A stretch of DNA of 64,000 bases from Azolla caroliniana (Eukaryota > Polypodiophyta). The stretch lies in NCBI GenBank assembly GCA_043228905.1, contig JBHGNT010000022.1, forward strand, positions 5,270,001 through 5,334,000, written 5' to 3'. Below, piece by piece: positions 43,505 through 55,694 of this stretch. Position 1 is the stretch's first letter. The number at the start of each line of letters is the position of its first letter. The translations under genes and the position numbers were made by a program. The notes beneath the pieces are model-generated. The model had not been told where the DNA came from. It saw only the letters and a list, made by a program, of their open reading frames with translations, and searched no databases.

Positions 43505-43810
43505 TCAAGCAGCAAGTTTGGAGATGCATTATAGAAATTAATGTTAGACCACCTAATTTTCTAATATACATAAAATGCCAAAGAGTTTTTATGAATAAAA
43601 TGACCAGTGTGCTCTCTTTTTCTTTTTCTTTTTTTCCTAAAAAAACCTCCTTCCATTAGTTATAAAATTTTAGAGATGAGAGTATTATATACAAATCCCT
43701 CTAATCTCCTCACACGTCTCTCTCTCTTGTCTCACATTTTCTAGTACGACGCATCTATATTTATATTAGTAATGACTTATATATTCATTCATACATATAC
43801 ATATATTGTT

Positions 43811-43823
43811 ATACATATGTATA

Positions 43824-43894
<71 letters not shown>

Positions 43895-43911
43895 ATGTGT
43901 GTGAGTGTGTT
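43811..43911. repeat. TG/TATG microsatellite
   Basis: Compound run of ATATGT, then about 27 TG units, then GTAT units. Confidence 0.95.
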
Positions 43912-45271
43912 CCTCTCTCAACGCAATCATTTACTCTCTAGTAGATAGGCCTAACGACTTTCAAAATAATAAAATTCTAAACATGATTTATTACATTGGA
44001 TCAATATAAATACATTATGAAAGTTCTCTCTAAAGACCCAAAACGTGGACTCGATTTTCTTTATGGGATCAATTTGAACATTTTCCTTTGTGCCACCCAT
44101 CATATGCCTTTCTCACCTGATTAATATAGTGACCACTGACAACAATGATTCTCTCTTAGAAATCTCATATGAAGTCATCTATCCCAATTCCCTAACATTG
44201 TTATTAGGCTTCTTCACACATGGGGATTACACATCCAAGCATTTGTAGACATGCGTTGTTGTCTTGCTCAAATGACTATAATTGTCAAACAAACCCCTAT
44301 TGGTTCAATTGTTTGAATCCTTGAAAATTAAACCAATATCACTTTTGCATACCGTACTTTCTCTTGTCGAAGATATCATTGATTTGTCAACATCACACCC
44401 CTTGACTATGAACTTTCAGGCAACAATATACACAATAAGACCTAAAACATATTCTCAACACAATATTTTAAGCCACACAATCATCACTTCTCATGGCCTA
44501 GCTTTTACAAACGGGGACTACACATTGGGATATAACCTACGACTTCATCCACAAGTACATTTGTCATGTTGGGACTTTTTCTCACAATCTTGTTCACACT
44601 CAATAAGATTTGGACCAACATATTAAGCTACCAATTTTGTCTCACTAATGTATAGTTAACAATGACATCTCTTTTGTTGGCCAAATGGCTATCATGTTTG
44701 CTTAGTTTTCCAATTTTTGGAATAAAAATGCTCCATAAGTTCCAAAAGTGAGATTGAAGATGCCAACGAAAAACGAAGTTGCTAAGAAAGCCCCAAATTT
44801 CTATAGAAGATAAAGGGACAAAGTAAGCAAATAGTAACAATAAATCAATTAACATTTTGTTGGTTTTGATTTGAGGTGTGTGAAAGCCCTAACATCCACT
44901 AGAGTGAGTTGTGTTGGCTTTCTTTGACAATGCAAGGTCTATTCTTGATATTTATAATAAATTTCTAGGGGCTCATAACATCATTCAAATCTATCCATTT
45001 GATCTATTCTTTATACAAGATCCAAAGTTCTATGTGGAACCTTATTAATTGGATTGCACTCTTCCATGCTTGCCTGCCTCAAATGCTCAACGTTTTAATT
45101 TTCGATTTTCAATGTGTGATGACACTTTTCTCGTTTAATTCAATGACCCTCCAATCCCCACTTTTTGTTGACTAGGAAAGGAGGGACTGTCATTCCTTTC
45201 CTTTGATAATTAGCGCAAATCTAACCAAGATAACACCTAGATACCATGCTAGACACTCCCATAGATTGTAG

Positions 45272-45422
45272 GAGTTCTTTCATGTGGCGTTTCAAGCTTG
45301 ATCAAGTGCCAACTTTGACTTATTGAATTCACATGTAGAGAGAGTTATTACCATTGTAAGAAAAACATTGACATTGAGAAGTTGTTGGATGGTGGAAGCA
45401 AAATGGGATGGACGGTGTACAC

Positions 45423-45463
<41 letters not shown>

Positions 45464-45633
45464 AGGGAGTTGCTTGCAAATAGAGTTCTTTCATGTGACG
45501 TTTCAAGCTTGATCAAGTGCCAACTTTGACTTATTGAATTCACATGTAGAGAGAGTTATTACCATTGTAAGAAAAACATTGACATTGAGAAGTTATTGGA
45601 TGGTGGAAGCAAAATGGGATGGACGGTGTACAC

Positions 45634-45670
<37 letters not shown>

Positions 45671-45690
45671 AGGGAGTTGCTTGCAAATAA
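45272..45690. repeat. 211-bp tandem duplication with GA tract, upstream of the transporter gene
   Basis: GAGTTCTTTCATGTG starts at 45272 and again at 45483. Each copy holds the same sequence including a GA microsatellite of different length (about 45424-45455 and 45635-45662). The two copies differ by only a few substitutions. It lies about 450 bp upstream of the transporter TATA box. Confidence 0.92.
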
Positions 45691-46139
45691 AATCATGTTC
45701 AAGTCATAGCGTGTGGGGTCAAGGGAAAGAGTGGCACATTGAATATAATTGATGAATTAGTGTATCATCTAAAATTTGTGAAACTTCCAAGTGTATTCTA
45801 CTGTTAGCTTTCACAACATGACCCGCAGACATATACTTGCTCCCATTATATTGGACCATCCATTGTAATCGTGCTTTCAACCCTCTCCTGTGGATTGATA
45901 AGTCCAAATCTACTACGTTTCCTCGAGTGTGTGTACTCATACCCAATGTATATTTCTCGGGTCCTTCACCTTGGTGTATGCATTTTGGAGGAAGGGGGAA
46001 ATATAAAGGTGCCAAAAATGGAGGAATTATCGAATGATCCCCAAAACAAAAAGGCGCTAGAAGAATGTTTGTTTTTGTCCCTTCTTAGTTTTTTTTAGAG
46101 AAATAACCAAAAGAAGGAGATGAGCAAACAAAGACATAC

Positions 46140-46147
46140 TATATAAA
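46140..46147 (+). promoter_or_regulatory. TATA box of the potassium transporter gene
   Basis: TATATAAA at 46140-46147, 123 bp upstream of the chosen ATG (46270). A start site about 30 bp downstream would give a roughly 100-nt 5' UTR containing a run of 20 C at 46197-46216. An in-frame ATG at 46153 would then lie upstream of the transcript start, supporting ATG 46270. Confidence 0.65.
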
Positions 46148-46196
46148 GAGATTTGCCTCAAAAACACACCTTCAGCTCCAATCTTATATTGAGCCG

Positions 46197-46216
46197 CCCC
46201 CCCCCCCCCCCCCCCT
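46197..46216. repeat. C20 homopolymer in the transporter 5' UTR
   Basis: Twenty consecutive C residues 54 bp before the ATG. Length-unstable tract; also a possible assembly-error site. Confidence 0.9.
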
Positions 46217-46269
46217 GCCCCTGTTTCACTAAATTTGCATACCATTCCTCATCATTTTTAGCTAAGTTC

Positions 46270-46649
46270 ATGGAATCCTCAAGAAGCATAAAGTTCAATT
46301 CCACCACCACCACCATTGCCAATGGCAATTATGATGATGATAATGATGAGGACCAAATCTGGCGCCCTTCATCTCCATCACCATCTTCGCCACCGCCACC
46401 GCCACCCCCATCATCACCGCCACCGAGGAATCTTCAAAGATTTGATTCTCTTGACGTGGAGTCGAATCACGATTCTCTTTTTCATGGGAGAGCCAGCAAG
46501 GTGATTAACACTTAATTTGCATTTCAATTACATACAGATACATGTATCTGTATATGTATATGGGTATGGGTGTGTGTGTCATATGTATGTGTATGTGTAT
46601 GTGTATATACATATTCATAAAATACACTATTTTTTTCCAATTCCCAAAA

Positions 46650-46739
<90 letters not shown>

Positions 46740-49700
46740 TGCTATTTGAGGAGTTCCAAAAACTCAGTGGGAATAATTTTTGGAAAACTTGAAGATCTGA
46801 GTTTTAAGGGATTGAAAAACTGTTTTTTGTTCCATCGAGATTGATTTTAAACAACTTTTGTTATTGCATGGAAATGGAATACAAACACAGGTTCTCTCAA
46901 CATCATTGATACTAAAATTGGCATTTGAGAGCATTGGGGTGATATATGGTGATGTGGGCACATCCCCCCTCTATGTCTACAGTAGCACTTTCCCCGACCC
47001 CGACCACCTCCCGGGAGAGAGAGATATCCTGGGAGCACTCTGCCTCATCATCTACACCCTCACACTAGTGCCTCTCATCAAATATGTGCTCATCGTCCTC
47101 AATGCCAACGATAAGGGAAACGGTAATTCATATACAATATCAAGCTCCCCCCCCCATTTCAATGCCAGTTTAATTGTGCTAATTCAGCTCATTCACCTAT
47201 GTGGTTTGCTAATCGCTTGTACTTTTCGCTAGTAATTTTTGTAAATATTTCGCTTCATCGAGCAACTACATGATGATCCATAATTGTGCTGGTTCTCTAG
47301 TACTAATTGCGTTTATTTTCACACAAAGGCTGAAGACCATAGTAGTCGAGCTCTGCCTCACTTCCACAAGCTCGCCATAGTACAGAATGTCAAGGGCAAA
47401 TGTGCTCACAAACACGTAACTAGATCTCAAATGAATTGAAGAGTAGCGACACTTTAAGACTTTTTCTAGCACGTTTTTAACAAGGCATAGAAAAAACACT
47501 TTTTACCAAGGGTATACACTTTATCTTGTATTCATGAAAAGTCTACACATGGAGTTTTCCAAAAAAGAGGCCTTGACTGCACTTTAAGTGACTTGGCCCC
47601 CCAAAAATGTTACAATATGTATGTATGTATATATGTATGTATATGCATATGTATGTATGTATGTATGTATGTATGATGAGGGAATGCGAAGCTTGTACAT
47701 GCAGGCAAGAATGGGGGGAACATGAGAGAAAGTGGGTGCCTTCCCACATGATCTTGTGCTTAGACCACCATTACCTTTGCCTTGCATTTTACACACAGCT
47801 TTTGACCACCACAATAGGAAAACATGAGGTGAAAGAGTCTCTTTGACTCGCAGAGCCCATGATTCCTTCATCTAGGCGCATAATGTGCCTAGCTAGGATG
47901 AGATTTTTTGCGTAGTCTCAACATGGTGATTGGGTCAGACCTCCGCAGTCAATACTTAGGCTAGGTATGAGGGACCTCACATAAAAGTTTGGTCCACAAT
48001 TCACTATCCACCACCATAATAGAGGAAACTTGGTTATGTCACTCAACTAACACTTGTCCCCATCATCTATCGACATGCACAACCTCATAAAGTTTAACAA
48101 TCTTTGAGGCAAACTGGATTCTTTTTTCCCACACGGGCCAAATGTCTAAAACTTGTGTGAATTTTGACCGTCTTAAGGTGGTAGCTTTGCACTCTACTCG
48201 CTCATATGTCGGCATGCTAAGGTAAGTCGACTCCAGAACCAACAAGTTGAAGATCAAGCATTGTCTGGGTATAGACTTCCAGGAGTTTCTGAGACGAATG
48301 GGTCAAGGAGTCGACGAGAACTTGCTGCGAAAATAAAGGCGACATTAGAAGGAAGCACAATCGCCAAGCAAGGTTTGCTAGTGATGACACTACTTGCTAC
48401 TTGTGCAGTCATTGGAGATGGGGTTTTGACACCAGCTATATCAGGTGAGATGCTTTTTCTTATCAAGAATCAAGCGCTATTAATTTATACGAGCCTTAAA
48501 TCTAACATTTGAGAAATTTTGTATTAATTTTGCAGTAATATCAGCAGTCAATGGAATTCAAATCAAGGATCCGAACTTGACAACTAGTAAGTTGAGCTTG
48601 TTGTGGTAACCATCTTCTTACATGACTGGTATATATACAGCGTTTTAATCCGAACTAAATATACATACCCAACTGATGAAATCCCATATGATGACAAATG
48701 AACTAATCAGTTGTACTATAATAAATTTGCAGATCATGTGGTTCTCATTTCCATTGCTATCCTCGTTTCACTGTTCAGTATCCAAAGGTTTGGTACGGAG
48801 AAGGTGTCCTACATGTTTGCCCCATGTGTCACTGTTTGGTTTGCTTTCATTGCCTCCATCGGCCTTTACAACATCTTCAAATATGATGTGAGCATATTAC
48901 GTGCATTCAATCCCTACTACATCATTGACTATTTCCAGCGAAATGGAAAACGCGGCTGGTTGTCATTGGGTGGAATTGTGCTTGCCATAACAGGTTGGTT
49001 CGGAATGGCCTCTATGAATCGGGAATTAGTCAATAAATTTACCGACCAATGTTCATGTGGTTATTGAAGCTTGCTTGATGGCATGGGCTTAACTTGATTT
49101 AATCAAAATGCAGGCACTGAAGCCATGTTTGCGGACTTGGGGCACTTTTCGATGCCGTCCGTTCGAGTAAGTTATCTATTCATTGCACAGAATAACTGAC
49201 AATTTTCGAACTATAATTTCGCAATTCGAACCTAAGTTCATCTCGCGACAGTGTGGAACACTTGTTTGTCATGTGAAGAACATGAACACATGTTATAATG
49301 TATGCACCATCTTTAAGAGCCATACCATTTGGTTTTGGATGAATTGTTTGTAGCTAGCGTTTGTGAGCATGGTGTACCCTTCCCTCTTGGCTGCCTACAT
49401 TGGTCAAGGGGCTTACCTCCTCCAAAATCCAGAGCATGTTAGCCAAACATTTTACAAGTCTATTCCAGGTAAGTAATCTACAGAATACATTCAATCTCTA
49501 ATAATAATAATAATAATAATAAAACTTTCGGTAGTTTGGGTCTTTTAAAGCTATATTAAGTTGTGTTAATGTTGTCTTCATACTGCAGAACCTGTATTTT
49601 GGCCAATGTTTGTAGTAGCAACTCTAGCTGCCATCATTGCAAGCCAGGCTATGATATCTGCTACGTTCTCCATCATCGAGCAATCGCTCGCACTTGGTTG

Positions 49701-51560
49701 CTTCCCTACTGTAAAGGTCATCCACACATCCCCAAAATTTATGGGACAAGTCTATATACCCGAGGTGAATTGGATATTGATGGCTCTGTGTGTCTTCATT
49801 ACTGCAGTCTTTAAGACAACCACCTATATCGGAAATGCATATGGTAATTATTTCTCAATGAGCTTTCTATACAACTTTCTACTAAGTGTAAATTAGTGTA
49901 GACATTGGCTCATTGGTTCTTTATAAATGACCATGTGTGGTATCAAATTAAGGACAAATTTATGATTGATGCATTAGGCAAACATCAACATAGTTGTAAG
50001 TTTTTTGAATCAATGAGATCAAAGTTGATTGAGAAATAGTGTTCATGGATGAGTAAATGAAAGATTGCTTACATTTTGGATGCTTATAGTTGAAATCATT
50101 AGGTAGCAGTCAACATAGTTTTTTGAATCAATGAGGTCAAAGTGATTGAGAAATAGTGTTCATGGATGAGTAAATGAATTGAATCAATGAGGTCAAAGTT
50201 GATTGAGAAATAGTGTTCATGGAGGAGTAAATGAAATATTGCTTGCATTTTGGATGCTTATAGTTGAAATCATTAGGTAGCAGTCAACATAGCTAAAGGT
50301 AGAGATTGTTTATTTTAAGGCAAGTGCATGATGTTAAGGAATCAATATGAAGGCTAGAGATTGTTCTTTTGAACTATCTTTCTTGGACAAGAAATGGACG
50401 AAACTATGATCTAAAACACTTAAATCACACTCATGCTCTAAAATCCTACCTCTTTGCATAAGCATAAGATACATGATCCTAAGAAGTCAATAAGATTATC
50501 CATTCATGGACAATTGCATGGTTGGATAAAGTCTCATCGGTTATTGTTGGAATAATTTCCCTCATGTTATGCTCCTTTTGTAGGCATTGCTGTGATAGCC
50601 GTTATGATCGTGACAACGACGTTGATGACCCTTATCATGTTAATGATATGGCAGACAAACATATATCTTGCACTGGCCTTCTTCTCTATTTTTGGTTCAA
50701 TCGAGTTGTTATACTTCTCGGCCAACATATACAAGTTTGATCAAGGAGGGTGGCTACCAGTAGCATTTGCAACCTTCCTAGGAGCTCTTATGCTAATTTG
50801 GCAGTATGTGGCAAGCAAGAAATATACATTCGAAACTGATAACAAAGTGTCTATGGCATCATTAGCTGGAAGATTAGACAAGGAAATAGGTCTTACAAGG
50901 GTACCTGGGATGGGGCTCATGTATACACAACTAGTACATGGGGTGCCCCCAGTGTTTGACCATTTTGTGGAGAATTTAAGCGCCTTACACTCGGTCCTTG
51001 TGTTTGTGTCAGTTAAACATCTTCCGGTCTCATCAGTTCTGGACGAAGAGAGGTTCCTTGTGAGAAGAGTAGGAGACAAGAGGTACAGGATGTATAGAGC
51101 TGTGGTGAGATATGGATATTGGGATGCATTGATTGAGCACAAGAATTTTGAGTCCTTACTGATGGCAAGCTTGGAGGAAACCATAATGTCAAGCGCATGT
51201 GATCAAACATTAGAGCCAGAGACAGCGAACGGTAATGGTAGCGAATCAGAGGAGACAATCAGTGAAACTCCATTAATGATGTCGTCAAATACAAGTCAAA
51301 ATTTGAGGGAAAGGATAATCAAACACCAGAACGAGCTCATCGAGGAAGAATTGTCTTTCATTCGGAGGGCAAGGGAAGAAGGAGTGACTTACATGCTTGG
51401 AAATAGTGTAGTGGAAGCTTCTGAAAATGCTTCTTTTGGAAAGAAGATTGTTGTGAATGGCATCTATCATGGGCTACAACTCATATCTAGGAGGAGTAGA
51501 GTTGCACTTGAGATTCCACACAAGAGGCTGATGGAAGTTGGCATCACTTACACCATTTGA
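46270..51560 (+). CDS. HAK/KUP/KT-family potassium transporter
   Basis: K+ uptake transporter, a multi-pass membrane protein of the KUP/HAK/KT family (K+/H+ symport is the accepted mode). Nine exons: 46270-46500, 46891-47122, 48178-48444, 48536-48586, 48733-48993, 49114-49166, 49354-49468, 49589-49843, 50584-51560. All junctions are GT-AG, phases agree, and the total is 2442 nt, 813 residues, the usual family length. Landmarks: an acidic and polyproline N terminus with [25 protein letters not shown] at 93-108 (signature in the first membrane helix); [15 protein letters not shown] after exon 2; [11 protein letters not shown] near 233-243; [13 protein letters not shown] near 348-360; [16 protein letters not shown] at the exon 8/9 junction; a long cytosolic C-terminal domain in exon 9 with ERFLVRRVG and an ending MEVGITYTI. 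No stop or frameshift, so probably functional. The weak point is the exon 3 acceptor (CTTAAG), chosen because it restores GGSFALYS. I cannot name the subgroup. Confidence 0.96.
46654..46738. repeat. (CT)n(CA)n microsatellite in transporter intron 1
   Basis: About 17 CT units followed by about 24 CA units between exons 1 and 2. Confidence 0.96.
47609..47674. repeat. TATG-rich microsatellite in transporter intron 2
   Basis: Irregular ATGT/ATGC units. The rest of the 1055-bp intron (47123-48177) has no recognisable element. Confidence 0.9.
50004..50295. repeat. Tandem repeats in transporter intron 8
   Basis: The phrase TGAATCAATGAGRTCAAAGT, followed by GATTGAGAAATAGTGTTCATG, occurs three times (near 50007, 50125, 50179). 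The following part, including TTTTGGATGCTTATAGTTG, occurs twice, so the array has one complete, one shortened and one complete unit. Confidence 0.9.
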
Positions 51561-52170
51561 CCCCCAACTTTCTCCTACTTCCAAGATGCACTAATGTATT
51601 TTATTACTTACCTCTTAGCTCAAAACTCCAAATGAAATAATTCATCCTTATGCTATAACCATTTACATAACCTAAGCTCAATTTCCCTTTCTTTCATTAT
51701 ATAGCTTAAAAGCAAAAACCCAAACATGTCTCCAAAGATATTCTATGTCTAGGAAAATTTGTGCAAATATGTATGTGTTTCTATGGTGTTGTAGAGTAGA
51801 GTAGAATCTAGATTGTTTTGTCCTAATGATGGTCAGCATGTTCTTTTCTCAAGATGGATGTGCGTGTGCTTGTGAGTGTATTTGTGAACATGGTGGTGTG
51901 GTAGTTAAGGCGAGGCGAAGTGGGGAGGAGGAGAGAACTGCCAGTAATTTTGGTGTTAAAAGAGAAGGCTTTTCTAAAGCTGAGTTAAACAAGGGAGGAG
52001 CCAAATGGAGGACTTCTCTTAGACAAAACTCAAACAGGCTTAACAATGCTAATTTTCAAATGGATGCTTTGTGCCATTACATTTACACAGAAACATCACA
52101 CTCCACTCATATGTATGTGAAAACGAAAAATGATGATGCTTTTCAATTGATTCATGGAGAGAGCGAATGC

Positions 52171-52221
<51 letters not shown>

Positions 52222-52667
52222 ACAAACATACGAACACTTTGAATGAATGAACCAAGGGGATGTTATTCTTCTTCGTCTTCTTCTGTTCTTCTTTTCTTTA
52301 ACCCTGTTCCTGCATTTACCCTGTTTCTTCAATTTTTTTTGAAATTTGTTTTGCTTTAACCCTTCCGTCTGCACTCTCGCCTCTGTTCCTGTTTGTTCTG
52401 CATGGTTCGGTTCTTTACGCTTTTGTTCACTTTAGCCCCTTCCCCTGTTTCTTTACCCTCCCATTTTATGTTTTTCAGAAAAGGTTTCTGTTGTTCCTCC
52501 TAATTCCTGATGGCATATAAATAAATAGAAGAATTTATGTCTTTACCTTCCTTTTTATGTTTTTCAGAAAGGTTTCTGCTTGTTCCTCCTAATTCTTGAT
52601 GGCATATAAATAGATATAGAGGAATTTATGTCTTGGTTAGTTCATGTTCATTGATTTGTTTGTTTTC

Positions 52668-52699
<32 letters not shown>

Positions 52700-53164
52700 C
52701 ATACTGATACATATATGATATATCTTGTCTACAAGTCTAAGCAAGAGATCATGACACATGCAGACCATACATATATCTTGTCTACAAGTCTCACCAAGAC
52801 GATCATGACACATGCCAACCAATGCTCCGCATCATCCGTCTTCGTCTTCTTCTTTTTAAAAAAAAAGCTCCCTTCCATTAATTATAAATTCATCCTTCTT
52901 CTTTTTCTTCTCCATAAAACAATTGTAATAATAAACTTGGGTGTTGCTTTTCTAGGGTTTTGCAAAAGAGATCGTGCCTCAAGGTCTTAGTATATTTAAA
53001 TGGAAGGGAACATGTGCGTGGTCTAATGTACACACTTCATGCATGTGAGTCAATGTGATGACTGATATGGTCTTAGGAAGCATCACCCCACAAAAGTGGA
53101 TTTTGAGTGCTTCAACTACCGTGGTCCTCATCAGATCAGTGAATGCTTGACTGGGTGAGTTGCG
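51561..53164. other. 3' flank of the transporter gene; simple repeats, no gene
   Basis: The first 200-300 bp probably hold the 3' UTR, with AATGAAATAATTC-like poly-A signals near 51630. Simple repeats: CA run 52172-52219, an 89-bp tandem duplication starting at 52464 and 52553, CATA run 52672-52705, and a 50-bp duplication at about 52720-52820. A 138-codon plus frame at 51826-52242 runs into the CA repeat and has no family resemblance. Confidence 0.6.
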
Positions 53165-54500
53165 AAGTGTGATGTCAATTTTTGTTTGTAAGAAAATATT
53201 GTTGCAAATATGTTGGATGCTATGATGTCCAAGAATAAAGTGTGATATGAAAGGTGTAAGTATCATAACAATCAAAGAAGGAACTTGACAGGATGAAATT
53301 AGAGGCGTTTTTCGAAAGTGTCAAAAGGTAGAAAAACGCAAGGCGTGGATATGAATCCAAATTTTGAAAGAAAAGATGCATAAAAAAGGTGACAATGAGA
53401 GGTTTCCAAAAATATCTTGTATAACAAATTTGGGATTACAGAGGAGAAATAGTGGTATAACAAACGCCTCACATAGACTCGTGTATATTCTAAAAAAAAA
53501 CAAGAATAACATAACCAAAAACCTATAAATAAGGGGGAGGAGGGAAGAATAGGTCTACAAGAAGTGAGAAGAATCTTGGTAGGAGGGAAGAAGGGAAGTC
53601 TACAAGAAGAATCTTGGTAGGAGTCATAGAAAGAAAAATAGTTCTATGGAGTTGAGTTTTGACTTGTGTTTCGGGTTTAGGGAAACATTGGACTTTCATG
53701 AATGTGTATGCTCCGAATAGTAGAACAGGTAGGGTAACATTCTAGGAGCGTATCCGCCTATAAGTAGTGGGTGAGGAGTGTTGGAAATGCGACCAACGGG
53801 TGTAGAACAAAACCAACACTCATCAAGTGAAGAGCTCCAAAAATGATGGAGAGATATTAAAAAACAATAGCGAAGAGAAGAGGAAGACAAAAGAATACTT
53901 CAATATACTATTAGGTAAACAATACCAACTTCTTAGACTCCAATGAAAAACTCAACTACATAGAACTTTTTTTCTTTTTATGACTCTAAACAAAAAATAA
54001 ACCTCCCACCTTCCTTCCTTCTTCTACCAAGACTCTTCTCACTTATTGTAGACCTTCTTATTCTTCTTCTCCCCCTTGCTAAGAATACCCTCCTATTTAT
54101 AGGTTTTTTTTGTGTTATTCTTGCTTTTTTCTTTCTTTTTTCTTTTTACATATCCTCGAGTTTATGTGAGACATTTTTTTATATCACTATTTTTGCTTTG
54201 TCATCCCAAATTTGTCATACAAGAAAGCTCTCTTTGTCAGCTTTCTTATGAATCTTTTCATTTGAAATTTGGATATGAGGTGAAGAAGTTATGAGCTTAT
54301 TTCTTTGCCTTGCTTTTTCTACGTCCTTTTTTCTTTTACTACTTTTGAAAATTGCCTCTAACTTTCTATCCCTTCAAGTTCCTTCCTTTGTTAATACTTG
54401 ATCTTTTCATATTGTCCTTTATTATTAGACCTCTTAGCATCCAACATGTTTGCAAGAGTCTTTTCTTACGAACAAAGATTGACTTCAGATTTAGCCCTCC
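53165..54500. repeat. Large inverted repeat, arms about 500 bp, spacer about 270 bp
   Basis: Left arm about 53165-53664, right arm about 53936-54500 in opposite orientation. They align by eye through many blocks: ATGTTGGATGCTA, GAAGGAACTTGA, ACAAATTTGGGAT, CCTATAAATA, GGTCTACAA, AAGTTCTATG. Many substitutions and small indels separate them. Each arm has a TATAAATA (53524-53531; reverse at 54094-54101), so the two face each other. The spacer contains a 40-bp block bounded by TGTTGG and CCAACA near 53780-53819. It may be two opposed copies of one repeat or a foldback element. Confidence 0.75.
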
Positions 54501-55100
54501 TTGCTTGTTGAGCGAACCATTTATGTGAAATAACTTTTGAATTCTCCTCCATTGTCGGACCGTAAGAATTTCAACTTCCGGACGGACTAGGTCTCCACCA
54601 TGGTGAGCCATTCAGAAAAGAACGAGAACACCCAATCTTTGGTTTAGGTCGGGTATGCCCACACCTTACGAGTTGAATCATTGATAAAGGTAACGAAGTA
54701 GGAGACGCCGCCAAGAGACTGATGTGGCATTGGGCCATAGACGTTTGAATGGGCCAAATCGAGTGGACTTGATTCTCTTGGTGTTGCCTCAGCTGCGAGT
54801 CTACAACTTCTTTTCCGTATTTGTAGCACTCGCAGAAATGGTGGTCTGAAAAGGAGAGTTTGGGGATGTATCCGGCTTTGGATAAATGTGTTATGCCGAC
54901 CTTGTTGAGATGTCTGAGTCGTCTGTGCCATAGTGATGACATGAGGATATCAATCAGAAACAAGTAACCCTCTCTGAGTGTGATGTATAGCGAGCACAGA
55001 GAATGTACTTTAAGACTTTGAGCAAGTAGGAGGTTCCCCCCTGTGGAGTGTGCACCCTGCTGATGAGAAGCCGGCATGGATGCTGTCTTCATCAAGTTGT
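54366..55100 (-). pseudogene. Degenerate copia fragment (GAG-pre-integrase to integrase)
   Basis: Minus strand: LWHRRLRHLNKVGITHLSK near 54920-54865, a CECYKYGK zinc-like segment near 54810, then in a shifted frame SLGGVSYFVTFINDSTRKVW near 54715-54655 and a decayed catalytic segment near 54570. Different from copia-A, C and D in text. It merges at its left end with the right arm of the inverted repeat. Confidence 0.72.
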
Positions 55101-55273
55101 CCGATCGAGATTAATGATCTTGAGAGCTCAGGTAGGTATTAGACATTATGTAGTACCAATGTAGAGCCACCCAGAAGGTTGAGCTCTAGTGTGCTGATTC
55201 CGCTGAGACCCTAGTCCTTCGGGGTTCGACTTCAAGGGAATCGTGGTTCAAGAATGGGAGAGTACGTCATAAC

Positions 55274-55692
55274 TGTCAGGAATAGTATTGAGAAAGAGAA
55301 GAAATTAGTACTAAGAGGAATAGAGGGTGTAGAACACTCGAGAGAAGGAGAGAGAGTGTGTGTGTGTGAGAGAGTGAGAGATCGAGGGAGAGAAAATGAT
55401 GATGATAGCGATATATTATGTGAGAGGAATATACAAGGAAGGCTAGGAGGCTTAAGACTGGCGTTGAACCGATTTGGTTCGAAATAATGCCTTGTGCCTC
55501 CTTTTATAGTGTTCTCAAGAGTAGTCCTGAAGCTTCTAGAATGTTCTAGAGAAATCTGGAATATACATTAATTTTCTATAGTAAAACTTAAATAAAAATA
55601 ATATTTTACGTATTACAATAGATAGTGTAATGGTCAAGAGCTCGACCCATGTAACATAAGGTCATGGGTTTGAGTCTTGTCATATCATGACA
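55274..55692 (-). repeat. Chromovirus 3' LTR
   Basis: 419 bp. Contains a GA-rich region, and near its minus-strand start a block that on the plus strand resembles tRNA internal promoters (55623-55677). Confidence 0.88.
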
Positions 55693-55694
55693 CT

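Larger units (their letters stand above)
41415..45271. other. AT-rich anonymous DNA with old tandem repeats
   Basis: No coding region can be supported. It contains degenerate tandem repeats (41930-42640), a 42-bp duplication (43421-43504) and a TG/TATG microsatellite (43811-43911). Frames at 41608-41934 and 44282-44626 are short, AT-driven and have no family resemblance. Confidence 0.6.

Noticed and set aside
46505-46792. Frames rich in Cys-Val, Thr-His or Leu-Ser in transporter intron 1
   Set aside because: Translated CT/CA microsatellite.
47266-47499. Missing transporter exon within intron 2 (minus-frame text containing TFAL)
   Set aside because: Wrong strand and no further match; the true third exon starts at 48178 and fits phase and family sequence.
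51826-52242. 138-codon plus-strand frame downstream of the transporter gene
   Set aside because: Lies in the probable 3' flank, ends in a CA repeat and resembles no family.
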